Part shown: piece by piece, positions 1-8,503 of the stretch | Layout: each line of letters starts with the position of its first letter | How positions within the stretch are numbered: position 1 is the first letter of the stretch | Assembly (NCBI GenBank): GCA_947644545.1 | Contig: CANRZW010000003.1 | Coordinates: 1-64,000 of the forward strand | Length of the DNA stretch: 64,000 bases | Direction: 5' to 3' | Source: an uncultured Lachnospiraceae bacterium | GTDB lineage: Bacteria; Bacillota; Clostridia; Lachnospirales; Lachnospiraceae | The notes under the pieces: generated by a model | Told to the model about the DNA's origin: nothing | The model's database searches: none | Seen by the model: the letters and a program-made list of their open reading frames with translations, nothing else | Program-made: the position numbers and the translations under genes

Positions 1-2
1 TT

Positions 3-71
3 GACGGAGCAGGCGGCAGCGGAACGGCCGCGTTCGCGGCCGAGGCGATCCGGATCTACTGCAGGGAGTGA
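3..71 (+). CDS. C-terminal tail of an unidentified protein (5' part outside window)
   Basis: An open frame enters from the left edge and runs 22 codons to a TGA at 69-71. The peptide is Gly/Ala-rich (DGAGGSGTAAFAAEA). Being open to the edge on the same strand as the next gene suggests the end of an upstream gene, but the piece is too short to assign to a family. It could also be a chance open frame. Confidence 0.35.
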   Translation, partial: DGAGGSGTAAFAAEAIRIYCRE

Positions 72-180
72 CAGGCGGTATGATGCATGCCGTGTTACAT
101 GCATGCCGGAAAAAGCACAGGACAGGTGGTGGATTAGTATGCCTTGTTGTGTCATAATTTTAGCGGAAACGAAAGATTGT

Positions 181-208
181 AAAACGCTTCGGCATGGAGG
201 TAAAAATG
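181..208 (+). promoter_or_regulatory. Recurrent CTTCGG/GGAGG leader element, copy 1
   Basis: Contains AACGCTTCGGCATGGAGG followed by TAAAA and the ATG at 206. GGAGG (196-200) is the Shine-Dalgarno sequence of the XRE gene. The same core recurs at 6641-6670 (-), 17989-18032 (-), 18217-18253 (+), 21003-21045 (+), 41014-41057 (-) and 47535-47567 (+). The function of the conserved part 5' of the Shine-Dalgarno is unknown. Confidence 0.7.
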
Positions 209-943
209 AGCTTAGGAAATAACATTAGTTTTTTGCGCAGACAGAAAAAACTGACACAGGAACAACTTGCTGACAGGGTGAACGTCACCAGACAGACCGT
301 GTCGAGATGGGAAGTTGACGAAGTGGTTCCGGAGCTGGACAGGCTTGTGGAGTTATGCGGAATTTTTGCGTGTAAACTGGATACCCTTGTGAGAGAAGAC
401 TTATCGGACCAGAGTGAAATCTATTCAGAGATAAGGATCAAAAGAATGGCTCCGTTTAAGCTGGCTGCTTATGTGATTATTTCTTCGGATCCGGAAAGCG
501 ATGCGATAGGGTATATGGAAAGGTGGGCAGAAAACTGCGGCCTTAAAAAGGTGTGTCCTGATGTTAAACTGATCGGATGGGATTTTCCTTTTGTATCACA
601 GGAACAGCAGAATCGATTCGGGCTGCACGGATATGTTGCGGCATGTGTGCTTCCGGATGATTTTCAGACAGAGTATTCCGGTGTGAAGTTTATGGAGAAC
701 AGAGAAGCCGATTATGCTGTGATAACGATCAAGGAGCCATTCATTCAGCCGTTTGAAAGAATTCCAAATGCTTATAAACTGATCATGGAATATCTGCAGG
801 CGAACAATTTTAAAGAGAGGAATCAGGAGAATATCATCGGATGCTTTGAATATGAGTACAAGAAAAATGATATCACCTATATGGATGTGTTCATTCATGT
901 GGACGGTGTGACAAAAGCGGATGCTTTTTCCATGTACAGCTGA
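206..943 (+). CDS. XRE-family regulator with C-terminal GyrI-like effector-binding domain
   Basis: A cytoplasmic DNA-binding regulator of about 245 residues. Residues 5-60 form an XRE helix-turn-helix (LTQEQLADRVNVTRQTVSRWE is the recognisable core, given here in part as LTQEQLADRVNVTRQ). The segment from about residue 75 to the end resembles the AraC/GyrI-type effector-binding fold, which in related proteins binds hydrophobic or cationic small molecules. The ATG at 206 is preferred over 194 because GGAGG lies five bases before it and because the recurrent leader element ends at this ATG. No operon partner is visible; the next gene is convergent. Target and ligand are unknown. Confidence 0.75.
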   Translation: MSLGNNISFLRRQKKLTQEQLADRVNVTRQTVSRWEVDEVVPELDRLVELCGIFACKLDTLVREDLSDQSEIYSEIRIKRMAPFKLAAYVIISSDPESDAIGYMERWAENCGLKKVCPDVKLIGWDFPFVSQEQQNRFGLHGYVAACVLPDDFQTEYSGVKFMENREADYAVITIKEPFIQPFERIPNAYKLIMEYLQANNFKERNQENIIGCFEYEYKKNDITYMDVFIHVDGVTKADAFSMYS

Positions 944-989
944 AAAAGGGGCTGGCGGGCATGGAATGTGCATCAGCCCGTTCCACACC

Positions 990-2384
990 CTATACAAAGA
1001 AATTCGGCGCATTATCTGTAAAAATATTTTTCAAGATCAATAATCCTTTTCTTAAATCATCTTCCGTATCGGGCGAAGTGACAGACACCCGTATGTAAGA
1101 TGATTTTTGTATGTTTGTCATAGCAAATCGGTGAGAGCCTAAAATATGCACGCCCTTTTGTAGTGCGAGCAGTTCGATCTCTTCGCTTGTCAAATGCTCC
1201 GGAAGCGGGAGCCAGTAGAAGAAGCGCACGATATCATCTGACCCGGGCACATCAAAAACTGACTTAAAAATCCGGTTTCTTCTTTCGGCCAGTGCAAGTT
1301 TTTGATGAACAATATGGAAGGCCATGCCGCTTTCGATCAATTCCGCCACAATTTCCCCGTTCAGGGACACGGTTTTCAGGTTGATGTTGAGCATACCGGC
1401 AACCAGCGCTTCCCTGTATTTTGCCGCAAAAGCCAGAAACGCCACGCGCAGTCCTGCGCACAGGGACTTTGAAATGCTGCAAATATGAATGGTCTGTTCC
1501 GGAAACATGGAAAAGAATGATTTGACACCTTTCGGGGCCAAAAAGGAGTAAATATCGTCCTCGATCAGCAGCAGATGAAATTGACGCGCAATGTCAGCGA
1601 TTTCCTGTCTGCGGGCTGCCGGCATAAAAATACTTGTGGGATTGCTGCATGTCGGCATGAGGTAAAGTCCTTTTATTTCGGTATTCCGGCAGGCCTGCAG
1701 CAGAGAAGCCGGGGTCATTCCACATCCGTCCGTCTCAATGGAAATGAGCTGTATATGAAGAAAATTAGCCAGTCCCTTAAAATTGGTGTAGGTAAAAGCG
1801 TCCACCGCAATTTTATCTCCCGCTTTGAAAAGGGAGATCAGTACAACCGATAAAGCGTTCTGCGCTCCGGCAGACAGCAGGATATTCTCTTTCGGTGCGT
1901 CAATGCCGAAATGATGAAGCCACTTCCGGGCAGCTTTCACCTGCCGGTCCGTTCCGAAAGGATTGCTGTATTCTAACAGTCGGATATTGTCCGTGCTGTT
2001 TACAACCTTTCCGGCGGCGTTCAAAACGCTTTGATTCCATTCATAAAAGGGCTTGATCATGCCCATTTCAATGACAGGGCTGCCTTGATCCAGAAACGTG
2101 TCCTGCGCAGAAATGCCCGGAGAAACAAAGGTGCCTTTTCCCGTTATTGCATACAGAAGCCCTTTTAGTTCACAGAGCTTATAGGCCCTCGTGATGGTGC
2201 TTAAATTCAAATCCAGAAAGTCAGCTAACTCCCTTTGCGGCGGCAGCTTTGTATTTTCCGGCAAGGCACCGCTTAAAATATCCTTTTCCAGACTGGCGGC
2301 TATGGATAAATAGTATGGTCTTTCCAGGTCTGCCCTTCGTGGTTTCCAGGACATAGGATAGTTTTCAAAAGAATTGAACGGCAT
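990..2384 (-). CDS. MocR-family regulator (GntR HTH fused to PLP aminotransferase-like domain)
   Basis: 464 residues, normal for MocR/PdxR proteins. Residues 22-90 are a GntR-type winged helix (LPPQRELADFLDLNLSTITR), and about 110-460 a fold-type I aminotransferase-like domain that includes the Lys-bearing segment SISKSLCAGLR. MocR proteins generally sense PLP or a PLP-amine adduct and bind direct repeats. The start at 2384 has GGAGGAG eight bases upstream. The gene is divergent from an ECF S component across a 183-bp spacer holding two copies of ATTGTATGC, so it probably controls that transporter and itself. A PdxR-like role in vitamin B6 supply is inference only. Confidence 0.85.
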   Translation of the reverse strand: MPFNSFENYPMSWKPRRADLERPYYLSIAASLEKDILSGALPENTKLPPQRELADFLDLNLSTITRAYKLCELKGLLYAITGKGTFVSPGISAQDTFLDQGSPVIEMGMIKPFYEWNQSVLNAAGKVVNSTDNIRLLEYSNPFGTDRQVKAARKWLHHFGIDAPKENILLSAGAQNALSVVLISLFKAGDKIAVDAFTYTNFKGLANFLHIQLISIETDGCGMTPASLLQACRNTEIKGLYLMPTCSNPTSIFMPAARRQEIADIARQFHLLLIEDDIYSFLAPKGVKSFFSMFPEQTIHICSISKSLCAGLRVAFLAFAAKYREALVAGMLNINLKTVSLNGEIVAELIESGMAFHIVHQKLALAERRNRIFKSVFDVPGSDDIVRFFYWLPLPEHLTSEEIELLALQKGVHILGSHRFAMTNIQKSSYIRVSVTSPDTEDDLRKGLLILKNIFTDNAPNFFV

Positions 2385-2403
2385 ATCCGTTTCTCCTCCC
2401 TAA

Positions 2404-2456
2404 ATTGTATGCAACACAATTCTAACATTGTATGCCTACAATGACAAGGTTACAAT
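2404..2456. promoter_or_regulatory. Divergent promoter region with MocR operator repeats
   Basis: ATTGTATGC occurs as a direct repeat at 2404-2412 and 2427-2435, 23 bp apart. Each copy also starts an inverted repeat of the type ATTGT-N6/7-ACAAT (2404-2420 and 2427-2442). For the + strand gene, TTGTAT (2429-2434), a 16-bp spacer and TACAAT (2451-2456) make a plausible promoter lying over the second repeat. Direct repeats of this spacing fit binding by MocR dimers. The operator assignment is inference from position. Confidence 0.55.
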
Positions 2457-2499
2457 GAGAACACAGCGTTAGGCTGCGAAAAGGAGATTACTATTCACG

Positions 2500-2571
2500 A
2501 TGCCCTGTACTCTGCCGCAGGGTATCCGGCCGATAACTTTACGGTTTCAAAAGGAGGATGAGAGAATATGA
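2500..2571 (+). CDS. Possible 23-codon leader ORF coupled to the ECF S-component gene
   Basis: An ATG-initiated 23-codon frame whose TGA (2569-2571) overlaps the ATG (2568) of the transporter gene as ATGA, the usual form of translational coupling. A possible Shine-Dalgarno (AAGGAG, 2481-2486) lies 13 bases upstream, farther than ideal. The AAAGGAGG serving the transporter sits inside this frame. It may be chance; no peptide family was recognised. Confidence 0.25.
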   Translation: MPCTLPQGIRPITLRFQKEDERI

Positions 2572-3137
2572 AGAAAATGACAGTAAGAGACATCACGCGG
2601 ATCGGGATCATGGCGGCAGCAGTCTATGTTGCGTCAGCCTTTTTACAGATTCCAATACCGACGGCCATCGGCAGTACAAGACTTCACATGGGCAATGTCA
2701 TGTGCCTGTTGTCAGGTATGCTTCTGGGGGCGGTGCCCGGCGGACTTGCAGCCGGTACAGGCTCCATGTTTTTCGATCTGACGAATCCGGCATACATAAC
2801 GTCTGCGCCTTTTACCTTTGCGTTCAAGTTCCTTATGGCGTGGTTATGCGGGAAAATCATTGCCAAATGCAGGACAGGCCTGAAAATCCGCTTTATCGGC
2901 GGTGCTGCAGCGGGGGCTTTCCTTTATGTCCTGCTCTATATTTCCAAAACCTTTATCGAAGATCGTTTCGTTCTGGGGCTGCCGGTAGAAGCTGTCATGC
3001 TTACCGTGGCGCAAAAGAGTGCAGTATCAAGCGCAAATGCGGTCATTGCGGTCATAGTTGCGGTTCCTTTAGGGCTTGCACTGCGCCCGGTGGCTGCAAA
3101 ATTTATACTTCCATGTCCTGATGCTGACCGTAAATAG
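2568..3137 (+). CDS. ECF transporter S component (substrate-binding membrane subunit)
   Basis: A 189-residue polytopic membrane protein with about six hydrophobic segments, the size and layout of S components, which capture a vitamin and dock with a shared EcfAA'T module encoded elsewhere. The N-terminal start (TVRDITRIGIMAAAVYVAS) and the glycine-rich segment around residues 48-65 (LLGAVPGGLAAGTGS) are typical. AAAGGAGG precedes the ATG. The neighbouring MocR regulator makes a B6-type substrate attractive, as PdxR-like proteins control pyridoxine genes in Firmicutes, but the substrate cannot be read from the sequence. No ATPase or T subunit is nearby. Confidence 0.75.
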   Translation: MKKMTVRDITRIGIMAAAVYVASAFLQIPIPTAIGSTRLHMGNVMCLLSGMLLGAVPGGLAAGTGSMFFDLTNPAYITSAPFTFAFKFLMAWLCGKIIAKCRTGLKIRFIGGAAAGAFLYVLLYISKTFIEDRFVLGLPVEAVMLTVAQKSAVSSANAVIAVIVAVPLGLALRPVAAKFILPCPDADRK

Positions 3138-3353
3138 TGCTTTGCCGGGTGTTTCTCGGGACAGGGCCTTCGGTCCGTAGATGTTAAGCTGACGAATGCG
3201 AAAAATCTGCCTGAGTGTACGAATGAAAATGCAACTGTGCTTTTCAGCCCAGATATGATAAAATAGACACGAATGAACCAAAAACGGAAAAAGAAAATGA
3301 AGATATTAGTATAATCAGGAAAGAGACTGCAAAAGAAATTTCAGGAGGCGATT

Positions 3354-3881
3354 ATGAGCCAGTGTATCAGAGAATTGACATTGAACCTGGGAGATTGCAC
3401 AGGAGCAGGAAGCGTTTATAAAAGAATTGCCGCCAGAGGAATCATCAGGCGTGATGACAAATATCTGGCAATCTACAGTAAATACGGCGATTACAAATTT
3501 CCGGGCGGCGGCAGAGAGGCCGGGGAAGAGCTGGAAGACACCCTGCTGCGGGAAGTGCAGGAAGAAACCGGCTGCAGGATCATTCCGGAAAGCATCGGGG
3601 ACTACCTGCTTGTGCATGAGCGGCGAAAAGGCAATCCCGAAGACTGGCTGGAGATGGACTCCTGGTATTTTTTCTGCGATATTGAAGAAACGGTGTATGA
3701 GCGAAGTCTGGACGATTATGAGAAAGAGTATGGCTATCAGGTTGTGTGGATGACTTTGGAGGAGATGATCCGGAAGAACGAGGCGGGAGACAGGGAGAAG
3801 ACGCCGTGGATTCTGCGGGAGGCGATGGTCATGCGGGAGCTGGCCGGGCTGGAGGGCAGACTCTGCGAATCAGCAGAATAA
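3354..3881 (+). CDS. Nudix hydrolase
   Basis: 175 residues with a full Nudix box near residues 50-72 (GREAGEELEDTLLREVQEE, then TG), matching G-x5-E-x7-REUxEExGU, the Mg2+-binding catalytic site that hydrolyses nucleoside diphosphates linked to another group. The N-terminal segment IAARGIIRRDDKYLAIYSKYG is typical of NTP-pyrophosphatase-like members. The ATG at 3354 has AGGAGG upstream. The lipoprotein gene follows 19 bases after the stop, so the two may be co-transcribed. The exact nucleotide substrate is not predictable. Confidence 0.88.
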   Translation: MSQCIRELTLNLGDCTGAGSVYKRIAARGIIRRDDKYLAIYSKYGDYKFPGGGREAGEELEDTLLREVQEETGCRIIPESIGDYLLVHERRKGNPEDWLEMDSWYFFCDIEETVYERSLDDYEKEYGYQVVWMTLEEMIRKNEAGDREKTPWILREAMVMRELAGLEGRLCESAE

Positions 3882-3900
3882 GAGAAAGGAATGGATTTTT

Positions 3901-4848
3901 ATGAAAAAAAGGATTGGCGGCCTGCTGGTGGCAATAGCCGTTTCGCTGGCGGCAGCGGGCTGTAAAGAAGGGGCTTCTGTCCCGGAAAGCAGCGGTATGG
4001 AGAAGGAGATGCCGTCTCTCGTATCTCCTGTACAGCCGGACTATCAGGACGGAACTTTGACTTACTCGAATCTGGCCGGGGATCAGTCCCGGCGCGAAGT
4101 GGAGGAGATCCTGCTGACTGCCGGTATTCCGGAAAAATATGTGGATATGCTGTTTCTATGGGTCAATGATTTTAACCAGTGCATGAGTAAATGTGAGACT
4201 TTTCATTTGATAGACGGGTTTGTAACGGAGGATATCCCGGTCGTCGATTACGGCGACTATTATCCGATGTCTACCGCATGGTTTAAGACGAATCAGAGAA
4301 AATATGGTGATGTACTTTGCCGGATCGCCGCTTTTTTGCTGATGCAGGATCAGATCACGGCGAAAGCGATGATTGAAGAGGAGCTGTGGGAATGCTGGCA
4401 GGATACACAATGGCTGTGCAGTGACAATGACGCGATCAGTAACAACCCGCTCATTGATTTTGACCAAAAACAGCAGAGCCTTTACTATACGGTTTATAAT
4501 CCGGTGACGATCACGCCCGGCTGCCCGGCGGAAGAGATGGCTGCATGTATTTCAGAGGAGTGGCAAAGGCGGGGGATATCTTTTGCGGAAGGCGGAGTTT
4601 CGCTGATCACGATTTGGACGCAATACGAAGCGCAGACAGCGGCGGCACATGCGGCGGTGCTGGTTCAGGATGGGGACGCATATCTTCTGCTGGAAAAGAC
4701 GAATCCGCAGTCGCCTTATCAGGCAACCAGGTTTTCAACGGTGGAGCAGGTGAAACAGTATATGTATGAGTCGATTCATATAGAAGATGTCCGTTATGAT
4801 ATGGAGACAGGAACCTATATTGTCATGAAAAATGACCGGATGCTTTAA
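3901..4848 (+). CDS. Putative lipoprotein, possibly DUF4300-like
   Basis: 315 residues with a lipoprotein signal: KKR charged end, hydrophobic stretch, and lipobox LAAAGC with the lipidated Cys at residue 21. The mature part is soluble and acidic. The segments beginning LTYSNLAGDQSRREVEEIL and LWVNDFNQCMSKC recall DUF4300 lipoproteins of Firmicutes, though I am only moderately sure. It should sit on the outer face of the cytoplasmic membrane. No catalytic motif is evident. It follows the Nudix gene by 19 bases and is followed by a GNAT gene after 50 bases. Confidence 0.65.
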   Translation: MKKRIGGLLVAIAVSLAAAGCKEGASVPESSGMEKEMPSLVSPVQPDYQDGTLTYSNLAGDQSRREVEEILLTAGIPEKYVDMLFLWVNDFNQCMSKCETFHLIDGFVTEDIPVVDYGDYYPMSTAWFKTNQRKYGDVLCRIAAFLLMQDQITAKAMIEEELWECWQDTQWLCSDNDAISNNPLIDFDQKQQSLYYTVYNPVTITPGCPAEEMAACISEEWQRRGISFAEGGVSLITIWTQYEAQTAAAHAAVLVQDGDAYLLLEKTNPQSPYQATRFSTVEQVKQYMYESIHIEDVRYDMETGTYIVMKNDRML

Positions 4849-4898
4849 AACGGAAAATAACGGAGCTATGTTTTGCCACAAAGAAGGAGGCCGACAGG

Positions 4899-5303
4899 AT
4901 GCAGATCAGAGCAGCAGACAGGAAGGACAGGGAAGTGCTTTCACGGCTTGACAGACACATCAGGCCGGAAGAACTGGAAGTCGGTATATCGCTTGGCAGA
5001 GTCCTGGTGGCCGAAGAGAACGGGCAACTGGCCGGATGGTTGAGATGGAATCTGTTCTGGGACAATACGCCTTTTATGAACATGCTGTTTTTGCTGGAAG
5101 AATATCGCGGACAGGGATTTGGGGGAGAGATGGTTTCTGTCTGGGAAGAGCAGATGAAAGCGGCGGGATATGAATGCGTCATGACGTCCACGCTGTCCAA
5201 CGAGGAGGCCCAGCACTTTTACCGCAGAAAACGCTATGTGGATGTAGGGGCGCTGCTGCTTCCGGGAGAGCCGCTGGAGATCATTTTCATTAAGAAATTG
5301 TGA
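4899..5303 (+). CDS. GNAT-family N-acetyltransferase
   Basis: A 134-residue single-domain acyltransferase using acetyl-CoA. The acetyl-CoA pyrophosphate loop (motif A) is LEEYRGQGFG near residues 67-76, preceded by the beta-strand MNMLFL and followed by a C-terminal motif NEEAQHFYRRKRYVDVG typical of small GNATs. AAGGAGG lies upstream of the ATG. The acceptor substrate is unknown. It is the third gene in a closely spaced + strand group (Nudix, lipoprotein, GNAT), with no shared pathway obvious. Confidence 0.85.
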   Translation: MQIRAADRKDREVLSRLDRHIRPEELEVGISLGRVLVAEENGQLAGWLRWNLFWDNTPFMNMLFLLEEYRGQGFGGEMVSVWEEQMKAAGYECVMTSTLSNEEAQHFYRRKRYVDVGALLLPGEPLEIIFIKKL

Positions 5304-5480
5304 GCTGCATAACATATTCCTGAAAGCGACAGGCAATAAAGCGAAAAATTCTCTGCTGCGCAATTTAGTGTAAAAAATGGAATGAGTTCAGCTGGAATTT
5401 GTGACGCTTCGTTAAGAAGTTCTTGATTTGAAATTCCGCAGAGTGGGATTATGGAGATTAACGTAGAAAAGAGGGAAAAA

Positions 5481-6359
5481 ATGAAAGACTTAAGAGTGGC
5501 ATTTTTACAGATCGCACCGACGGGTTCGGTGGAAGGCAACTTGGAAAAGGGCAGGACATACTGCAGGATGGCGAAGGAACAGGGGGCGGATATCGCTCTT
5601 TTTCCGGAGATGTGGAGCAGTGGGTATCAGATTCCGGAAGAGATTGACAGGCTGAAAGCGCTGGCCGTTTCCCGGGACGGTGACTTTGTGCAGGCATTTC
5701 AGGCGTTGGCGAAAGAGTTGCAGATAGCAGTCGGCATCACGTATCTGGAAGCCTGGGAGCCGTTGCCCAGGAATACGATCACGCTGTTTGATCGGCATGG
5801 CAGGGAAGCTTATACGTATGCCAAGGTGCACACCTGCGATTTCGGGGAGGAGTGCAGGCTTACGGCAGGGGACGACTTCTATGTGGCCGATCTGGATACG
5901 GAGAAGGGAACGGTCAGGGTCGGCAGTATGATCTGCTATGACAGGGAATTTCCGGAGAGCGCCCGGATCCTGATGTTAAAGGGTGCAGAGCTTGTGCTTG
6001 TACCAAATGCCTGCCCGATGGAGATCAATCGTATCTCTCAGCTGCGGGGCAGGGCTTATGAGAATATGATCGGCATCGCCACCGTGAATTATCCTGAACA
6101 GCAGCCGGACTGCAACGGCCATTCCACGGCCTTTGACGGGATTGCCTACAGGCCGCAGGATGCGGGTTCGCGGGATACCTTGTTTATGGAAGCCGACGGT
6201 TCGGAAGGGATCTTTATAGCCGATTTTCCGATGGATGAGATACGTGATTACCGGAGCAGGGAAGTACACGGAAATGCCTACCGCCATCCTCATAAGTATG
6301 GTCTGCTGGTGGCGGAGGAGATCAGGGAGCCTTTTATCAGGAAGGATTACAGGCGATAA
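5481..6359 (+). CDS. Nitrilase-superfamily carbon-nitrogen hydrolase
   Basis: About 292 residues with the complete Glu-Lys-Cys triad: Glu43 in LFPEMW, Lys115 in YAKVH, and Cys152 in SMICYDREFPES. Such enzymes hydrolyse amides or N-carbamoyl groups (omega-amidase, N-carbamoylputrescine amidase and relatives). The arrangement RVGSMICYDREFPE is typical of the amidase branches rather than true nitrilases. The ATG at 5481 follows GAGGGAAAAA; an in-frame ATG at 5451 would add ten residues and cannot be excluded. It appears to be transcribed alone after a 147-bp gap. Confidence 0.88.
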   Translation: MKDLRVAFLQIAPTGSVEGNLEKGRTYCRMAKEQGADIALFPEMWSSGYQIPEEIDRLKALAVSRDGDFVQAFQALAKELQIAVGITYLEAWEPLPRNTITLFDRHGREAYTYAKVHTCDFGEECRLTAGDDFYVADLDTEKGTVRVGSMICYDREFPESARILMLKGAELVLVPNACPMEINRISQLRGRAYENMIGIATVNYPEQQPDCNGHSTAFDGIAYRPQDAGSRDTLFMEADGSEGIFIADFPMDEIRDYRSREVHGNAYRHPHKYGLLVAEEIREPFIRKDYRR

Positions 6360-6640
6360 ATTAAGGAAGAAAGGAACGGTATTGGTGTAAGGGATTTGAC
6401 TCGTCAGGCAGAGTTTTAAGATGGCCGGCAGAATGAATTTTGAATTGGAACGGCCGGAAGCGGTCAGGCAGTACAGTAGTTTTGCATGGCATGTACCGAG
6501 CGGGATGGCAGAGTATGGCTGCCGCATAATACAGACTTGCAGCAGCCATGATTTTTCATCCTATAGTGAATTTCTTCATTTCTTCTTCCGCATATTCGAG
6601 TTCACAGCGAATCTCGCAAAGTCAATTTGTAAAGCAGGTT

Positions 6641-6670
6641 TATTTTTACCTCCATGCCGGAGCGCTTTGC
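6641..6670 (-). promoter_or_regulatory. Orphan copy of the recurrent CTTCGG/GGAGG leader element
   Basis: On the minus strand the stretch reads AAGCGCTCCGGCATGGAGG followed by TAAAAATA, nearly identical to the copy at 181-208 except that ATG has become ATA and CTTCGG has become CTCCGG. No gene follows: downstream frames close after five to eight codons. It lies within the gene-free stretch 6360-6706, about 40 bases after the stop of the carboxypeptidase gene on the same strand. It may be the remains of a lost gene's start. Nothing else was recognised in that stretch. Confidence 0.5.
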
Positions 6671-6706
6671 GTTGAATAAATTGCTCATCTGAGGATTGAT
6701 TCAATC

Positions 6707-8206
6707 TTATATGCCGTAAATCTCCGTATACTTTTCTTTAAAATACCGGATGAGCGGTTCGGCGGATATTTCCTTTCCGCAGACTGCCTTGATCGCGTCC
6801 TTGGGCTTGCGCGTATTGCCGTACCAGTGGATCTTCTGATTCAGCCATGCGGTGATGTCTTTGATTTTTCCGTTCTTAAGCAGTTCGTCCACATTCCCCA
6901 GTTCTTCCTGCAGAGTATCCAGAAGCATACCGTCGTAAATGCTGCCCAGCAGATAGGAAGGGAAGTACCCAAAGCCGCCGCCCGACCAGTGCATATCCTG
7001 CAGGATGCCCTGAGCGTCGTCTGCGGGTGTGATCTGCAGATAATCCTGCATTTTCTGATTCCACAATGCGGGCAGGTCACCTACCGGCACATGATCTCGG
7101 AAGATCGCCTTTTCCATTTCGTAGCGCAGTATGATATGGAAGCAGTAGGTCACTTCGTCTGCGTTCACACGGATAAAGCTGTTTTGCACGTGATTGATCT
7201 CCTGGTAGAAGGCTTCTAACGGGATTTCCTTAAAGGCAGGCAGCAGTTCACCCAGCTTGTCGTAAATGGGCAGCCAGAAGTTCTTATTCCGTCCCAGAAT
7301 ATTTTCATAGAACCGGGACTGGCTTTCGTGAAGCCCCATGTAACCGCAGCTGCCGGCTACGGTGTTGTCATATTCCGGGTTGATGTTCTGTTCAAAAATG
7401 GCGTGTCCGCCTTCATGGACAGCTGAGAAGATGGAACTGAGCGGATCATTCTCATAATAGTGATTGGTTAAACGCACATCCCTGGAAGAAAAGTTGAGGG
7501 TAAAAGGATGCTCTGTCTCCCCGACACTTCCGGCGTCCTTGCTAAAGCCGATATAATCAAGCAAAAGATCCTGTACCTTCCGCTGGCCGTCGGGATCGAA
7601 ATAGCCTTTGAAGGCCGGATTTTCCGGTTTCTGCTTTGCAAGAATCTCTTTTACGAAAGGAATCAGCTCTTTTTTCAGCGCTTCAAACAGGCCGTCGATG
7701 GTGGCGGAGTCCATGCCTTCCTCATACTGGTTGAGAAGAGCGTCGTAAACTTCCACGCCCGGATCGGTATAGCCGGTCATCTCTACAGTCAGGTCGATCA
7801 TCTTCTGCAGATAAGGTGCAAACAGGCTAAAGTCGGATTTTTCCTTGGCATCCACCCAGATATTGCCGGCCTCTGCCTGGGTCTGCACGCAGGTCTTATA
7901 CAGATCGGCTGGAATGCGCTTGTTGCGGTCGAAGTCGCGCTTCATGCGTGTGACGATAAATTTCCACGTGTCCGTGAGGGCATCATATTCTGCCGGTTTG
8001 GCCAGTTCGGTCAGCATTTCCCCCATCTGTTCGGAGGTGGACATGGCGAAGACCTCTGTGGAAAAGTGGGTCAGCGCTTCCACATGACCCTCCTGTCCCA
8101 GCTTCGGGGTGCAGGTCTTCATGTCCCAGTACAGCAGCGTGAGCACGTGCTCATACTGATTCATCTTTTTCAGATACTCCTGAAATTCTTCTAATAATTT
8201 ACTCAT
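6707..8206 (-). CDS. M32-family metallocarboxypeptidase
   Basis: 499 residues, the usual length of Taq-type carboxypeptidases. The zinc motif HEGGH (within SAVHEGGHAIFEQN) lies near residue 265, followed by the family segments GLHESQSRFYEN and the IRVNADEVTY stretch that carries the third zinc ligand region. The enzyme is a cytoplasmic zinc carboxypeptidase of broad specificity. The start has GAAGGGAGA upstream. An extended -10 (TGATATAAT, minus strand, -10 at 8293-8288) and a perfect inverted repeat in the 5' leader (8245-8277) suggest regulation. Confidence 0.95.
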   Translation of the reverse strand: MSKLLEEFQEYLKKMNQYEHVLTLLYWDMKTCTPKLGQEGHVEALTHFSTEVFAMSTSEQMGEMLTELAKPAEYDALTDTWKFIVTRMKRDFDRNKRIPADLYKTCVQTQAEAGNIWVDAKEKSDFSLFAPYLQKMIDLTVEMTGYTDPGVEVYDALLNQYEEGMDSATIDGLFEALKKELIPFVKEILAKQKPENPAFKGYFDPDGQRKVQDLLLDYIGFSKDAGSVGETEHPFTLNFSSRDVRLTNHYYENDPLSSIFSAVHEGGHAIFEQNINPEYDNTVAGSCGYMGLHESQSRFYENILGRNKNFWLPIYDKLGELLPAFKEIPLEAFYQEINHVQNSFIRVNADEVTYCFHIILRYEMEKAIFRDHVPVGDLPALWNQKMQDYLQITPADDAQGILQDMHWSGGGFGYFPSYLLGSIYDGMLLDTLQEELGNVDELLKNGKIKDITAWLNQKIHWYGNTRKPKDAIKAVCGKEISAEPLIRYFKEKYTEIYGI

Positions 8207-8244
8207 GGCGTCTCCCTTCTCATTCTAGTCTTGTAATGAGTTGT

Positions 8245-8277
8245 ATAGTTAACGACATAAGAAATTTCGTTAACTAT
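8245..8277. promoter_or_regulatory. Inverted repeat ATAGTTAACG/CGTTAACTAT before the M32 peptidase gene
   Basis: Perfect 10-bp arms at 8245-8254 and 8268-8277 separated by 13 bases. It lies immediately downstream of the peptidase gene's -10, where a repressor operator would sit. The half-site ATAGTTAACGA also occurs right after the -10 of the dehydrogenase gene at 18084-18094. A leader hairpin is an alternative reading. Confidence 0.5.
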
Positions 8278-8503
8278 GGCTTTTAAAATTATATCACATT
8301 TTTGGTAATCTGTGGTAGAATGTATAGGACGATAGGGCGAACGTTTGTTTTGATGGTTACGATTTACGGCGAACCGTGACTTTCGATGTGACGTTTTGAC
8401 GTGACAGGTTATTGCTGTTATCGGTGTCCGGCATATTGCGGCGGGCATCCGGCCCTTGGAGAAAATGGCTTTTTTTCATGAGAAAATGATTCAGGGAATA
8501 GAA

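Noticed and set aside
1-222. 73-codon frame from the left edge
   Set aside because: Low-complexity Arg/Ser-rich peptide, no ribosome site, and it runs across the XRE gene start; the frame at 3-71 is the better candidate for an upstream gene tail.
7508-8194. Long frame opposite the M32 peptidase
   Set aside because: Antisense to a strong gene with all family motifs; composition is that of a codon-bias shadow.
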